Below, one piece after another: positions 51,696 to 60,852 of a stretch of 64,000 nt of DNA (its first letter is position 1; each line of letters starts with the position of its first letter). Location: the NCBI GenBank assembly GCA_902791695.1, contig CADAWR010000010.1, forward strand, positions 1 through 64,000. The letters are read 5' to 3'. Position numbers and translations under genes: made by a program. The stretch comes from an uncultured Bacteroidota bacterium. GTDB lineage: Bacteria; Bacteroidota; Bacteroidia; Bacteroidales; P3. Below the pieces are notes generated by a model that was not told where the DNA came from, ran no database searches, and saw nothing but the letters and a program-made list of their open reading frames with translations.

Positions 51696-54527
51696 CTATT
51701 GCTTGAGGTATTGATACATTATCTCGATGGGGTGTAGAGCCTGATGGCCGGTGCCGTCTAGGATCTGCTGGCGGCATGAGGTTCCCGGTGCGGCGATGTA
51801 GGCCGGTATGTCGTGTGGAACGGAGGCCAGGGCTTTGCGCACGGTGGGGAAGAGGAGCATCTCGCCGATAGCCAGCGAGGTCTGGTAGTGCTCTTTCTCG
51901 TAGCCGAAGGAGCCTGCCATGCCACAGCAGGAGGAGGGTATGATGTGCAGGTGGCAGCCAGGCAGCAGACGCAGCATGGCGGCGGTCTTGTCGATGCCGA
52001 CGAGCGACTTCTGGTGACAGTGGCCATGGAGCCATACTTCGAGGGTGTCGGAGCGGAATTGGTCGGGGGTTATGTTGCCCTTGGCCACTTCACGCATGAT
52101 GAACTCGTCGAAGAGCAGGCAGTTGTGCCCCAGACGCTCGGCGTCTGTGCGCATGTTGGCGGGCACTATATCAGGGTATTCGTCGCGGAAGGAGAGTATG
52201 CAGCTGGGCTCGATGCCTACGAGAGGTGTTGCTTCGGTTATCTTGTCTTTGAGCAGGGATACATTGCGCTTGGCGAAATGAGTGGCGGTGTCGAGGCAGC
52301 CCTTGGAGATGGAGGCGCGGCCACTCTCGACATGGCAAGGCAACTTGACACGGTAGCCAAGGCAGGTGAGCAACTGTGCGAAGGTGAGGCCGAGGGTGGC
52401 TTCCTGGAAGTTGGTGAACTCGTCGGCAAAGAGGTAGACGGTGCCTTTGGAAGGTGATGAGTGATGGGTGATGAGCGATGAGCGCTTTATGAGCTGACGC
52501 ATGGTGCGGGGCGAAAGGGTGGGGATGGAGCGCTCGGGTGTGAAGGAGACAATGTGCTTGATAATGCCCGCCGAAAATCGCCATGAAGCGAAGAAATTGT
52601 AAAGTGGCCATACGATGTGACCGAGGCGCTCCACGTCGGCCATGTGAGCCACCATCCAGCTGCGGAAGGGTGTGCCGTGCTTGTGGTAGAGCATCTGCAG
52701 CACACGGGCGCGGATGGCGGTCATGTCTACATTGGAGGGGCATTCACCATGACATCCCTTGCAGGCCAGGCAGCTGTACAGCATCTCCTCAAGGGCCTTT
52801 ACTTCAGTGGTGTCCGAGTCTTCGGGAAGACCGCGGGTGAGCACCTCGCGTAGCACATTTGCGCGGGCGCGGGTGGAGAGGAGTTCGTCGTGTGAGAGCT
52901 TGAAGGTGGGGCACATGGTGCCGCCGATAAGGTTGCTTTTGCGGCAGTCGCCGGCACCGTTGCACTGCTCGATAGAGCACATGAGGTCGCTGTCGGGGCA
53001 GAGGTACTGCTGGTTGACATCGTAGCGCAGGAATTGGTCCATAGGCGGCGTGTCGACAATCTTGTGCATGTTGAACACCCCGTCGGGGTCCCAGCACTGC
53101 TTGACCTGCCGCATGAGTTTGTAGACTTCCTGTCCGTAGACCATGGGTATGAATTCGCCGCGCAGGCGTCCGTCGCCGTGTTCGCCGCTGAGGCTGCCGC
53201 GGTATTTGCGCACCAGCAGGGCGGTATCTTCGGCCACCTGACGGAAGAGTTGGCGGTCGCGGGGCTGTTTGACGTCGAGGATGGGACGCAGGTGCAGTTC
53301 TCCAGTGCTGATATGGCCATAGTAGACACAGCTAAGGCCGTGACGCTGCATCATTTGCTCGAATTCGTCGAGGTATTCCGGCAACCGCTCGGGCGCTACG
53401 GCAGTATCCTCGATCACGCCGATGGGCTTGTTGTCACCCTTGACGCCGGTGAGCACGCCGAGTCCGGCTTTGCGGAGAGCCCATACACGGCTGATGTCGT
53501 CGTTGAAGACGCGGCTGCAGTGGTAGGCGAGGCCGCTGTCAAGGAGGTCCCTCTCCAGGGCGTCGGCCTGTTGCTCCATACCGATGCCGTTGAACTCTGT
53601 GATAAGCAAGGCCTCAGGCTCGCCCTTGATAAAGAACTGGTTGGCCTGCTGTGAATGGTTTTTGCGGCAGAGCTCGAGTATCTTACCGTCCATGAGCTCG
53701 ACAGCCACGGGGTTATGGCGCAGAGCTTTTAGGTTGGCCCGGTAACTGTCGGGCAGGGAATGGCAGTGGGCGCAGAGCACCATCTTTTCCTTGGGGGGTA
53801 TGGGGTCGAGCGAGAGCTGGATGGCGGTGATAAAGGCCAAAGTGCCCTCGCTGCCGCAGAGAAGCTTGCAGAGGTCAATGTCGCCGTCGATAGCCTCGTC
53901 GATGGCATATCCGCAACTGCGGCGGCGCAATGACGCATCAGGGAAGTTGTCGGTTATCAACTGTCGCACATGTGAATCGTTGGCCCAGGCTTTTAGTTGG
54001 GCGAATATCTTGTTGAGAAGAATGTTGTCGGGGTTGGGGTGGGATGTGTCGAACGTTGTGCCGTCGCTGAGTATACCCTTAAGGGCAAGTACATGATGGC
54101 GGGTGCTACCGTAGACAAGCGAGTGTGTGCCGCAGGAGTTGTTGCCCACCATGCCGCCTATGCAGCAGCGGTTGGAGGTGGAAGTCTCGGGGCTGAAGAA
54201 GAGACCGTGGGGTTCGAGCGCTTTGTTGAGTTCGTCGCGCACCACACCAGGCTCCACCCATACCCAGCGCTCTTGAACGTTAATCTCTATGATATGGTTG
54301 AAGTGACGGCTGATGTCTACTACGATGCCGTCGCCGACTACCTGACCGGCAATGCTGGTGCCGCCTGCGCGAGGGATGAGGTGGGTGTGGTGGCGACGAG
54401 CCTCAGCGATGAGCTCAACGATGTCGTCCTCATTCTCTGGATAAGCAACACCAAGAGGTAGTTCACGATATATGGAAGCATCGGTGGCATAGGCTATGCG
54501 ATGCAGGGTGTCGGTGAGTATCTTCAT
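51696..54527 (-). CDS. FAD-linked oxidase with Fe-S and CCG domains (D-lactate dehydrogenase/glycolate oxidase type)
   Basis: The 943-residue protein fuses a PCMH-type FAD domain (about 20-210, with PRAGGTSIAGQVVGDGIVVD and GGMVGNNSCGTHS), the FAD-oxidase C domain (to about 500, with EHGDGRLRGEF), a ferredoxin-like part and a CCG domain. The Fe-S clusters are CNGAGDCRK plus MCPTF and CLACKGCHGECP. The CCG part has EPSCILSFRDE and SSCCGMAGSFGYEKEH. Related proteins oxidise D-lactate or D-2-hydroxy acids and pass electrons to quinone. Residues about 682-692 (SSLITHHSSPS) come from a heptamer repeat at a domain boundary. It sits between polysaccharide genes, starts 4 nt inside the epimerase gene end, and has no obvious role there. 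Confidence 0.9.
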   Translation of the reverse strand: MKILTDTLHRIAYATDASIYRELPLGVAYPENEDDIVELIAEARRHHTHLIPRAGGTSIAGQVVGDGIVVDISRHFNHIIEINVQERWVWVEPGVVRDELNKALEPHGLFFSPETSTSNRCCIGGMVGNNSCGTHSLVYGSTRHHVLALKGILSDGTTFDTSHPNPDNILLNKIFAQLKAWANDSHVRQLITDNFPDASLRRRSCGYAIDEAIDGDIDLCKLLCGSEGTLAFITAIQLSLDPIPPKEKMVLCAHCHSLPDSYRANLKALRHNPVAVELMDGKILELCRKNHSQQANQFFIKGEPEALLITEFNGIGMEQQADALERDLLDSGLAYHCSRVFNDDISRVWALRKAGLGVLTGVKGDNKPIGVIEDTAVAPERLPEYLDEFEQMMQRHGLSCVYYGHISTGELHLRPILDVKQPRDRQLFRQVAEDTALLVRKYRGSLSGEHGDGRLRGEFIPMVYGQEVYKLMRQVKQCWDPDGVFNMHKIVDTPPMDQFLRYDVNQQYLCPDSDLMCSIEQCNGAGDCRKSNLIGGTMCPTFKLSHDELLSTRARANVLREVLTRGLPEDSDTTEVKALEEMLYSCLACKGCHGECPSNVDMTAIRARVLQMLYHKHGTPFRSWMVAHMADVERLGHIVWPLYNFFASWRFSAGIIKHIVSFTPERSIPTLSPRTMRQLIKRSSLITHHSSPSKGTVYLFADEFTNFQEATLGLTFAQLLTCLGYRVKLPCHVESGRASISKGCLDTATHFAKRNVSLLKDKITEATPLVGIEPSCILSFRDEYPDIVPANMRTDAERLGHNCLLFDEFIMREVAKGNITPDQFRSDTLEVWLHGHCHQKSLVGIDKTAAMLRLLPGCHLHIIPSSCCGMAGSFGYEKEHYQTSLAIGEMLLFPTVRKALASVPHDIPAYIAAPGTSCRQQILDGTGHQALHPIEIMYQYLKQ
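52454..52481 (-). repeat. Heptamer repeat inside the D-lactate dehydrogenase-type gene
   Basis: Plus-strand units GTGATGA, GTGATGG, GTGATGA and GCGATGA. TGA triplets fall in all three plus-strand frames; the coding strand is the complement and stays open, giving SSLITHHSS. It sits between the Fe-S region and the CCG domain, consistent with a tolerated linker insertion. Confidence 0.65.
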
Positions 54528-55633
54528 GACAGGATGTTCTGGATGATTTTTTCGGCCGCGTGGCCGTCGCCGAAGAGGGGTGGGAATGTGACGTTACGGT
54601 TTGCAAGTTCGTCGTAAGCATCTACGATGCGTTTATAGTCGGCATCGGCGATGATGCCGGCCTTATGCTGTACTATCTCTACCCACTCGGTTTCTGGGCG
54701 CATGATGATACATGGACGTTCGAAGAAGAAAGCCTCTTTTTGTACGCCGCCGCTGTCGGTCATCACCAGCCGTGCGTTCTGCTCCATGAGTGTCATCTCA
54801 AGGAATGAGAAAGGCTCGAGGATACGTATCAGTGGTTCACCGGCGAGGATTTGGCGGTGTCGGGGAGTGAGTTTGTTGCGAGTGCGAGGATGCAGAGGCA
54901 GTATGACAGGGATGTTGTCCTTGCGAGCTATGTCGACGAGGGCACGGAGTATCTGCTCCAGACGCTGAGGATCGTCGGTGTTGTTGTCGCGGTGTATGGT
55001 GGCAAGGATGTATCCTTCTCGTTGCAAAGAAAGTTGTTGCATGATGTCGCAACTTGCGGCAGCCACCTTGGCGAAATGGATGCTATTGTCGTACATCACG
55101 TCGCCACAATTAATGACACGTCGGTGCAAAGTGGGGTGCTCTGCGAAAAAGCCTTCTTCGCGTAGGTTGTCCACAGCCGTCTGTGTAGGGGCGAAGAGTA
55201 GGGTGGAGAGCTGGTCGCAGACGATGCGGTTGATCTCTTCCGGCATCATGCGGTTATATGAGCGAAGACCAGCTTCTATGTGGAAGATTGGCACGTGCAA
55301 CTTTGAAGCGGCTACGGCACCCGCAAGCGTACTGTTGGTGTCTCCATATAGTATGATGCCGTCAAACTGGCGTCTCATCAGCACCTCCTCAATGCCTGAT
55401 ATCATCTTTGCCGTTTGTTCGCCATGACGGCCAGAGCCCACACCGAGGTTGTATTCCGGCTGCGGTATGCCAAGCTCGTCGAAGAAGACCTGCGACATAT
55501 TGGCATCATAATGTTGTCCAGTATGCAGAATATGCTCGGATACCTTGTCGGAATATCCATTACAGATGGCACGGCTGACAGCAGCGGCCTTGATAATCTG
55601 TGGACGAGCTCCTATGACGGTGAGCAAATGCAT
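54524..55633 (-). CDS. UDP-2,3-diacetamido-2,3-dideoxyglucuronate 2-epimerase-like protein (WbpI/WecB family)
   Basis: The 369-residue GT-B-fold epimerase has VIGARPQIIKAAAVSRAI, HTGQHYDANMSQVFFDELG, LYGDTNSTLAGAVAASKL, HIEAGLRSYNRMMPEEINR and the C-terminal TDSGGVQKEAFFFERP plus RPETEWVE. WecB (UDP-GlcNAc 2-epimerase) is the close alternative. The WbpA/WbpB/WbpE genes in the same locus favour WbpI, the final step to UDP-ManNAc3NAcA. It overlaps the flavoprotein gene by 4 nt and lies 4 bp after the glycosyltransferase gene upstream. Confidence 0.85.
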   Translation of the reverse strand: MHLLTVIGARPQIIKAAAVSRAICNGYSDKVSEHILHTGQHYDANMSQVFFDELGIPQPEYNLGVGSGRHGEQTAKMISGIEEVLMRRQFDGIILYGDTNSTLAGAVAASKLHVPIFHIEAGLRSYNRMMPEEINRIVCDQLSTLLFAPTQTAVDNLREEGFFAEHPTLHRRVINCGDVMYDNSIHFAKVAAASCDIMQQLSLQREGYILATIHRDNNTDDPQRLEQILRALVDIARKDNIPVILPLHPRTRNKLTPRHRQILAGEPLIRILEPFSFLEMTLMEQNARLVMTDSGGVQKEAFFFERPCIIMRPETEWVEIVQHKAGIIADADYKRIVDAYDELANRNVTFPPLFGDGHAAEKIIQNILS

Positions 55634-55637
55634 TGCA

Positions 55638-56867
55638 TTAGTCTTTAGTATGCATGACGTAATCTATGAACTTCTCGGAGAGGGTATGGTATTCAAGGTT
55701 CTCGATAGCATACCTGCGGCCGTTATCTCCCATAGTTGCACGCTCTTCGGGCGACATGGCGGCAAGCTTCAATATGGCGTCGCGTACCTGTTCCACATTC
55801 TCAGCCTCCACCTGTATGCCACAGCCTGTCCGCTCGACCTCACTGTCAGGTTCATCGACCGATTTGATGATGGGCTTTGCGGCAAGCATGTAGTCAATTA
55901 TTTTGTTGAAGGAAGTGCCGTATTTATGTAGGTCGCTGTGTATGCCGCCTGCATAGCATATGTCGAAATGTTGTAGCAGTTTGGGGATACTGTTTTTATT
56001 GATGGGTGGCAGGAAATACATATTGTTGAGATTGTATTTCCGAGCCAATGCTATAAGGTCAGCTTTTTGCGGCCCGTTGCCTACAAGAACAAAGGCCAGA
56101 TTTGAGTGTTCTTTTAGTTTGTTGGCTGCTTCGACGAGGATGTCCATTGCGGTTGATTGCGTATGGCCTCCGGCAAAGCCTACGATAGTTTTTCCTTCTG
56201 CGTGTAGTCGGTTGAAAAGTTGTATATGTTCAGAAGGTAGCACAACGCTGTCCACGTTTTCCCATTCTTCTTTCGGGTATCCGTTGGGAATGCAACAAAA
56301 ACGGTCTTTGGTGAGCCCATGGCGCTGCATGTGTGGAAAAGCCTTGTCGAGCATTGAAACCACCATGTCACAGTGTTTGTAGGCATAGTTCTCACAATGT
56401 TGTAGCATCATGATGAAAGGATGCCAGCGGGAATAGCCGCCGATGGTCATTACCGACAGAGGCCACAGGTCGTGCACCTCGTATACCAGCTTGGCGCCGG
56501 TGCGACGGGCTATATAATTGCAAGGATACAAGTCGAATGTATATACTGACGACGCGATAACCATGCCCGGCTTTAAGGCAATCAGTTCTTTGCGGTGTTT
56601 GTACACTTGGTGGCAGAACTGGAACATGGTGAGCACACGCTTCATGCCGTTCCCTTCATATTCTAAAGTGGGCAGCCAGAGGTAGTTGATTCCTTCCAGA
56701 GTTTCGCGTCCAACAGGCGGCTGTGTCTTACGGAGGTGCGAGAAGGCGGCGCCAACAACGGTCACGTTGTGTCCCATGCGAACCCACTCACGGGCCATAT
56801 AGTAGGAGCGGAACTCCATGCCGTATTGCGGCGCACCGGCATAGTGGCTTATCATCAGGATATTCAT
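55638..56867 (-). CDS. Glycosyltransferase family 4 (WbuB-like)
   Basis: The 409-residue GT-B glycosyltransferase starts MNILMISHYAGAPQYGMEFRS, as in WbuB-type enzymes. The C-terminal donor domain shows VGFAGGHTQSTAMDILVEA, FVLVGNGPQKADLI, FDICYAGGIHS and GTSFNKIIDYMLAAKPII. It would add one sugar to the lipid-linked repeat unit on the cytoplasmic side; donor and acceptor are unknown. It is 5 bp downstream of the GNAT-type gene. Confidence 0.87.
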   Translation of the reverse strand: MNILMISHYAGAPQYGMEFRSYYMAREWVRMGHNVTVVGAAFSHLRKTQPPVGRETLEGINYLWLPTLEYEGNGMKRVLTMFQFCHQVYKHRKELIALKPGMVIASSVYTFDLYPCNYIARRTGAKLVYEVHDLWPLSVMTIGGYSRWHPFIMMLQHCENYAYKHCDMVVSMLDKAFPHMQRHGLTKDRFCCIPNGYPKEEWENVDSVVLPSEHIQLFNRLHAEGKTIVGFAGGHTQSTAMDILVEAANKLKEHSNLAFVLVGNGPQKADLIALARKYNLNNMYFLPPINKNSIPKLLQHFDICYAGGIHSDLHKYGTSFNKIIDYMLAAKPIIKSVDEPDSEVERTGCGIQVEAENVEQVRDAILKLAAMSPEERATMGDNGRRYAIENLEYHTLSEKFIDYVMHTKD

Positions 56868-56872
56868 TGCTC

Positions 56873-57799
56873 TTATTTGTAATGTATCATTCGTTTGACG
56901 TATGGTTTCAGCGTTTCTGCCAACGAACCGATTATGCCTTCTCGGTACACATCATAGTAGATGGTTTGCTCTCCTCCAAACTGTCGAAAAAAATGCTCTA
57001 CACCCTCAATCATCGATCCTTCGAAGTCAAATGCTTGGCTGTGTTCTGCAGCAAATTTTATTCCTTCCCAAATCAGTAGACTGTTGGCTCCGCTGTTACG
57101 GAACTGTGGGTCGGTACCAGCAATAAGGTAGTAGCATACGTTTGAATCGTATAGATAGAACACTCCGGAATGGAGGTTGCCGTCTTTGTCATAGGCATAT
57201 AATAGTTTGCCGCTGTTGTGAGTCATACTGGCTGCGCAAATGCGCTCCATGTATTCTCTGGTGTATGGAAACTTGCGTCCCTGAAGATGGAATGTTTTTT
57301 CCATCAGAGTATGAAGTGGGGAAATCTCATTGCTTTCTTCTATTGTAACCTTGTTTCTGGCCGACTTGATGTTTTTCTTGACGATAGAGCCAAAGTTTTG
57401 ATATAATCGCTCGGTGTCGCTCAAGTCGTTTATGCGATAGGTGACGGAAGGACGTACAGTGAATCCCGCCCACAGGAACGGAAGGTAGTATTTGTTGACA
57501 GGCGAAAGGCTAATGTGGGTTTTCTTGGATAATGTCGCAATCTGTTGTGTTAATATGTTCTTCTGCTCGTTAAAGAATCGGTCATTGTTGAGTATTTGAG
57601 GATTGACCCAGCATCCGATAGTTTGGGTGAAATGGGGCATGCGGAAGTTCCCACGTTCCACGCTTATCCAGCGTGCTGCCACTTGGTCGTCCTTGTACAG
57701 TATGTTTTCTTTCCACGGCGTATCGGGAGCTACTGTATTGAGCCACCAAAGCTGCTCAAATGGACTGTTGGTGTATTCGCTCTGCTGCTCGTTGTGCAT
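56873..57799 (-). CDS. FemAB/GNAT-like acyltransferase
   Basis: The 308-residue protein shows the double-GNAT fold of FemAB-type proteins: a first half with ISVERGNFRMPHFTQTIGCW and a C-terminal half with SGVFYLYDSNVCYYLIAGTDPQFRNSGANSLLIWEGI. Related proteins modify peptidoglycan or sugars with an amino acid or acyl group. No membrane segment is present. It overlaps the deacetylase gene by 44 nt. It could provide the acetyl transfer the ManNAc3NAcA pathway needs, but WbpD is a different (left-handed beta-helix) family, so that is only speculation. Confidence 0.7.
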   Translation of the reverse strand: MHNEQQSEYTNSPFEQLWWLNTVAPDTPWKENILYKDDQVAARWISVERGNFRMPHFTQTIGCWVNPQILNNDRFFNEQKNILTQQIATLSKKTHISLSPVNKYYLPFLWAGFTVRPSVTYRINDLSDTERLYQNFGSIVKKNIKSARNKVTIEESNEISPLHTLMEKTFHLQGRKFPYTREYMERICAASMTHNSGKLLYAYDKDGNLHSGVFYLYDSNVCYYLIAGTDPQFRNSGANSLLIWEGIKFAAEHSQAFDFEGSMIEGVEHFFRQFGGEQTIYYDVYREGIIGSLAETLKPYVKRMIHYK

Positions 57800-58613
57800 C
57801 TTCCAGCATTTTTATGGCTTGATGATATGATATGAAATGATGCCCGGCCTCTTCACATGCTGACACAAACCATTTATAGAACGCTATCCATTCTGGATAG
57901 GTCTTTTCGTTGAAGTATACATCATGGAATAAGAATGTGAAGAACAGGCTACCGCTCTGTTCGGCTTGTCTTAAAAGGGATGAAACTTTCTGTATGGCGT
58001 TTTTGACATCTTTTTCAAGTACATAGCTATCCATCAGGTGCAATGGGAATTCCCACATCCTGTTGCCGTTACTCGCAATTATCTGGTAGGGTTGTTTCAG
58101 GCTGAATGTTTCTTTTGAGAATTCAGTGGTATCGTAGAGATAGCCAGCTGTGGCCAGTCGTTGAAGTGTTATGTCGTCATAGCGGACATAATGTACACGA
58201 GTGCCGAATGTGTAATTGGGACATATCCGTTTGAAGTCGTTGTGCTCTTTCTGTATGCTCTCTGCTGATGTGATGTCTGCGGCATGCACCCCTGCGTAAA
58301 AGCCCGCTTCTCTGACTTTTTGAATCCATGGCAGTGCTTGTTCCTGCGTGTACGACATACCCAAAGTATTGCCCATCCCGAAAAAGAATGTGGAGGGTAT
58401 TTGGTGTTTTGCGTCGAACTCCATTATTTCGGGTATACGGCAGTAACGATGCTGAAACACCGATGCGACGCGATATAGAAAGACTCTTGTATTGATATCT
58501 CCTCTAAGCACTTGAAGTCCACTCCTGACAAGGTGTTTCTCCATTATCAGGTCTTTCCTCCAGTGTTCGCAGGTGTATAGATGGTCTACGTCGTGCGATA
58601 TAATTATATTCAT
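57756..58613 (-). CDS. Polysaccharide-deacetylase-like (NodB-type) protein
   Basis: The 285-residue NodB-fold protein starts with IIISHDVDHLYT, where HDVD supplies the catalytic aspartates. GMGNTLGMSY and GFYAGVHAADITSAES carry the second metal-binding histidines, and HDVYFNEKTYPEW lies near the end. It probably acts on a GlcNAc-containing glycan. No signal peptide is seen, so it may work on cytoplasmic lipid-linked sugars. It overlaps both neighbours (44 nt and 4 nt), pointing to strong coupling. Confidence 0.78.
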   Translation of the reverse strand: MNIIISHDVDHLYTCEHWRKDLIMEKHLVRSGLQVLRGDINTRVFLYRVASVFQHRYCRIPEIMEFDAKHQIPSTFFFGMGNTLGMSYTQEQALPWIQKVREAGFYAGVHAADITSAESIQKEHNDFKRICPNYTFGTRVHYVRYDDITLQRLATAGYLYDTTEFSKETFSLKQPYQIIASNGNRMWEFPLHLMDSYVLEKDVKNAIQKVSSLLRQAEQSGSLFFTFLFHDVYFNEKTYPEWIAFYKWFVSACEEAGHHFISYHQAIKMLEDAQRAAERIHQQSI

Positions 58614-59698
58614 CTCAGCAGCTTTTCGTATATGCCGTGTAGTATTGTTGATTGGGTGCTCCAGTTGTATTCTTTCTTTATTGCTTCGTGCCCCCTGTCT
58701 CCCATTTCTTTGGCTTCTGTCGGATGCGTCAATAGGAATTCGATTGCTTCCCTTATGGCTTTTGTGTCATGAGGATTGACATATATTCCGCATTGGTGTT
58801 TGTCTATCACTTCCCGCCACACGTCAAAGTCGGTGGCCACTACGGGTATGCCAGCCGACAGGTATTCAAAGAATTTGATGACTCCCAGCGAGCCTCGTTT
58901 GTAGCCTACATTTGGGATGTAGTCGAGAATGGCTATTCCGACCGTTGATTTTTGGATGAAGTCGTAAACTTGGTTGTACGGTATTTTCCCATAATAGGTG
59001 ACATTCTTCCAACCCCTCTGCGCTTCTACTGTTTCACGATATCCTTCTTCAAAGGCGCCAGCAAGCCGATATTCGATATCTGTCTCTTCTATGCTTTTTA
59101 GTACCACCTCTTGAAGGTATCTCGGCGAAATGCCTCCAGCAAAACAAATGGATCGCCCCCATTGTCTGTGGTCTCCCTTCTCTTCATAGATGGGGTAGTT
59201 TGTGACTTGATATGTGTTTTCGTTATAGTTTCTCAGTCGCTCAACGATGGTTGGCGTGACGGAGATAAGCGCGTTGTATTGCATCAGTAACCGCTTCTCT
59301 ATCCATGCGTATGTTTTTGAGAGCGGGTTCCGTAGTATCATGGGTATCCACACTTTCTGCAGTATCTGCATGGGCACGTCTTCGTGCGAGTCGAATACCA
59401 CCTTCTTTCCTCGTTTCTGTATTCTCTTGCCAAGATGCATCAGCTCTGGGTCATGGAAGTGGTACAGGTCGGCATCGACCTCCACCATCGCTCGGTAGAT
59501 GCGATTCAGTCTCAGTACTCTACTGATGCGATTTTCTGGCATTTCAACTCCTACTACGTGTACACCCTCTTTTTCCTGTGTCTCAATATTGCTCGCTATG
59601 AGGTATACGTCATATTGGTCTCTCAGTGACAGACATTCTTTGAAGAATATCCTGTCGTCGAAGGCTGGGTGTACACTTGTTACGTGGCAGACTTTCAT
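58610..59698 (-). CDS. Glycosyltransferase (GT-B fold, group 1)
   Basis: The 362-residue enzyme has an N-terminal acceptor domain (CHVTSVHPAFDDRIFFKEC). The C-terminal donor domain has LAGAFEEGYRET, GIAILDYIPNVGYKRGSLGVIKFFEYLSAGIPVVATDFD. The EX7E-like pair lies in the latter. It would transfer one sugar to the repeat unit; specificity is unknown. It lies directly after the aminotransferase gene with no gap and overlaps the deacetylase gene by 4 nt. Confidence 0.85.
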   Translation of the reverse strand: MKVCHVTSVHPAFDDRIFFKECLSLRDQYDVYLIASNIETQEKEGVHVVGVEMPENRISRVLRLNRIYRAMVEVDADLYHFHDPELMHLGKRIQKRGKKVVFDSHEDVPMQILQKVWIPMILRNPLSKTYAWIEKRLLMQYNALISVTPTIVERLRNYNENTYQVTNYPIYEEKGDHRQWGRSICFAGGISPRYLQEVVLKSIEETDIEYRLAGAFEEGYRETVEAQRGWKNVTYYGKIPYNQVYDFIQKSTVGIAILDYIPNVGYKRGSLGVIKFFEYLSAGIPVVATDFDVWREVIDKHQCGIYVNPHDTKAIREAIEFLLTHPTEAKEMGDRGHEAIKKEYNWSTQSTILHGIYEKLLR

Positions 59699-60838
59699 CT
59701 ATTTGAAGAAGTTTATCACTTGTTCGATAATATAGTCTTGTACCTCTTTTGTCAACTCCGTATGTATTGGGAGTGACAGCACTGTGTGGGCGCATTCTCT
59801 TGCGTTGTCCAGACCTTCGCCTGCACGTGTGATGGACATGAATGCCTCTTGCTCCTGTAATGGCAGAGGGTAGTATATCATGCTTGGTACTCCGTGGTCT
59901 GCAAGGTATTGTTTAAGCGCATCTCGCTTCCCGTCATTTACTCGCAATGTGTATTGGTGGTACACATGAGTACTGTTGCTGACTTCATGGGGTGTCAGTA
60001 TGTGTTCTTCTTTCGGGTCAAAGGTTTTTAATCTCTCGCTATAGTATGCAGCAGCAGAATATCTTGCCTGACAGTATTCGTCAAGGTGTCTTAACTTTAT
60101 CTCCAGCACGGCGGCCTGTAGGGTGTCCAACCTCGAGTTGCAGCCTATTACTTTGTGATGGTATTTCACCTCCTGTCCGTGGTTGGCTATCATGCGTACC
60201 CTTTCCCCAAGTTTTTCGTCGTTAGTGAATATCGCTCCACCGTCGCCATAACAGCCCAAATTCTTCGAAGGGAAGAAACTTGTGCAACCTATGGTGCCCA
60301 TGGTGCCGGTCTTTGCTCGGTGTCCGTCGCTAAAGGTGTATTCTGCACCAATGGCTTGTGCGTTGTCTTCAATGACATATAACCCATTCTTTTTGGCAAA
60401 CTCGAGTATGGGCTCCATATCGCAACTCTGTCCGAAGAGATGGACGGGTATGATGGCTTTGGTCTTGTTGGACAGCCCCTTCTTGATGTTTTCCACTGTG
60501 ACATTAAATGTACGCGGGTCAACGTCAACCATTACTGGAGTTAGTCCTAGCAAGCCAATCACCTCAGCCGATGCTACATATGTGAATGCGGGAACAATGA
60601 CCTCATCGCCAGGTTTCAAATCCAGCGCCATTAGGGCTATTTGCAGAGCATCGGTTCCATTTCCACATGTTACCACGTGACAGCCACCCATATACTTGCT
60701 CAATTGCTCGGTAAATGTCTTCACCGCAGGCCCGTTGATAAAAGCACTACTATCTATAACAGCCTGTATGCTTTTATCTACATCTTCCTTAATTTTGAGA
60801 TATTGACCCTTGAGGTCGACCATCTGTATCTTGTCCAT
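59699..60838 (-). CDS. DegT/DnrJ/EryC1 aminotransferase (WbpE-like)
   Basis: This PLP-dependent sugar aminotransferase has 379 residues. SFFPSKNLGCYGDGGA carries the PLP-binding Lys192. VTCGNGTDALQIAL, VVPAFTYVASAEV-type, VIEDNAQAIGA and the C-terminal HTVLSLPIHTEL are all conserved. Its closest known type is WbpE/WlbC, which makes UDP-GlcNAc(3N)A from the 3-keto sugar. It lies next to the WbpB-like and WbpA-like genes, giving three successive steps in order. Confidence 0.9.
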   Translation of the reverse strand: MDKIQMVDLKGQYLKIKEDVDKSIQAVIDSSAFINGPAVKTFTEQLSKYMGGCHVVTCGNGTDALQIALMALDLKPGDEVIVPAFTYVASAEVIGLLGLTPVMVDVDPRTFNVTVENIKKGLSNKTKAIIPVHLFGQSCDMEPILEFAKKNGLYVIEDNAQAIGAEYTFSDGHRAKTGTMGTIGCTSFFPSKNLGCYGDGGAIFTNDEKLGERVRMIANHGQEVKYHHKVIGCNSRLDTLQAAVLEIKLRHLDEYCQARYSAAAYYSERLKTFDPKEEHILTPHEVSNSTHVYHQYTLRVNDGKRDALKQYLADHGVPSMIYYPLPLQEQEAFMSITRAGEGLDNARECAHTVLSLPIHTELTKEVQDYIIEQVINFFK

Positions 60839-60852
60839 TTTCAGCCTAAGAT

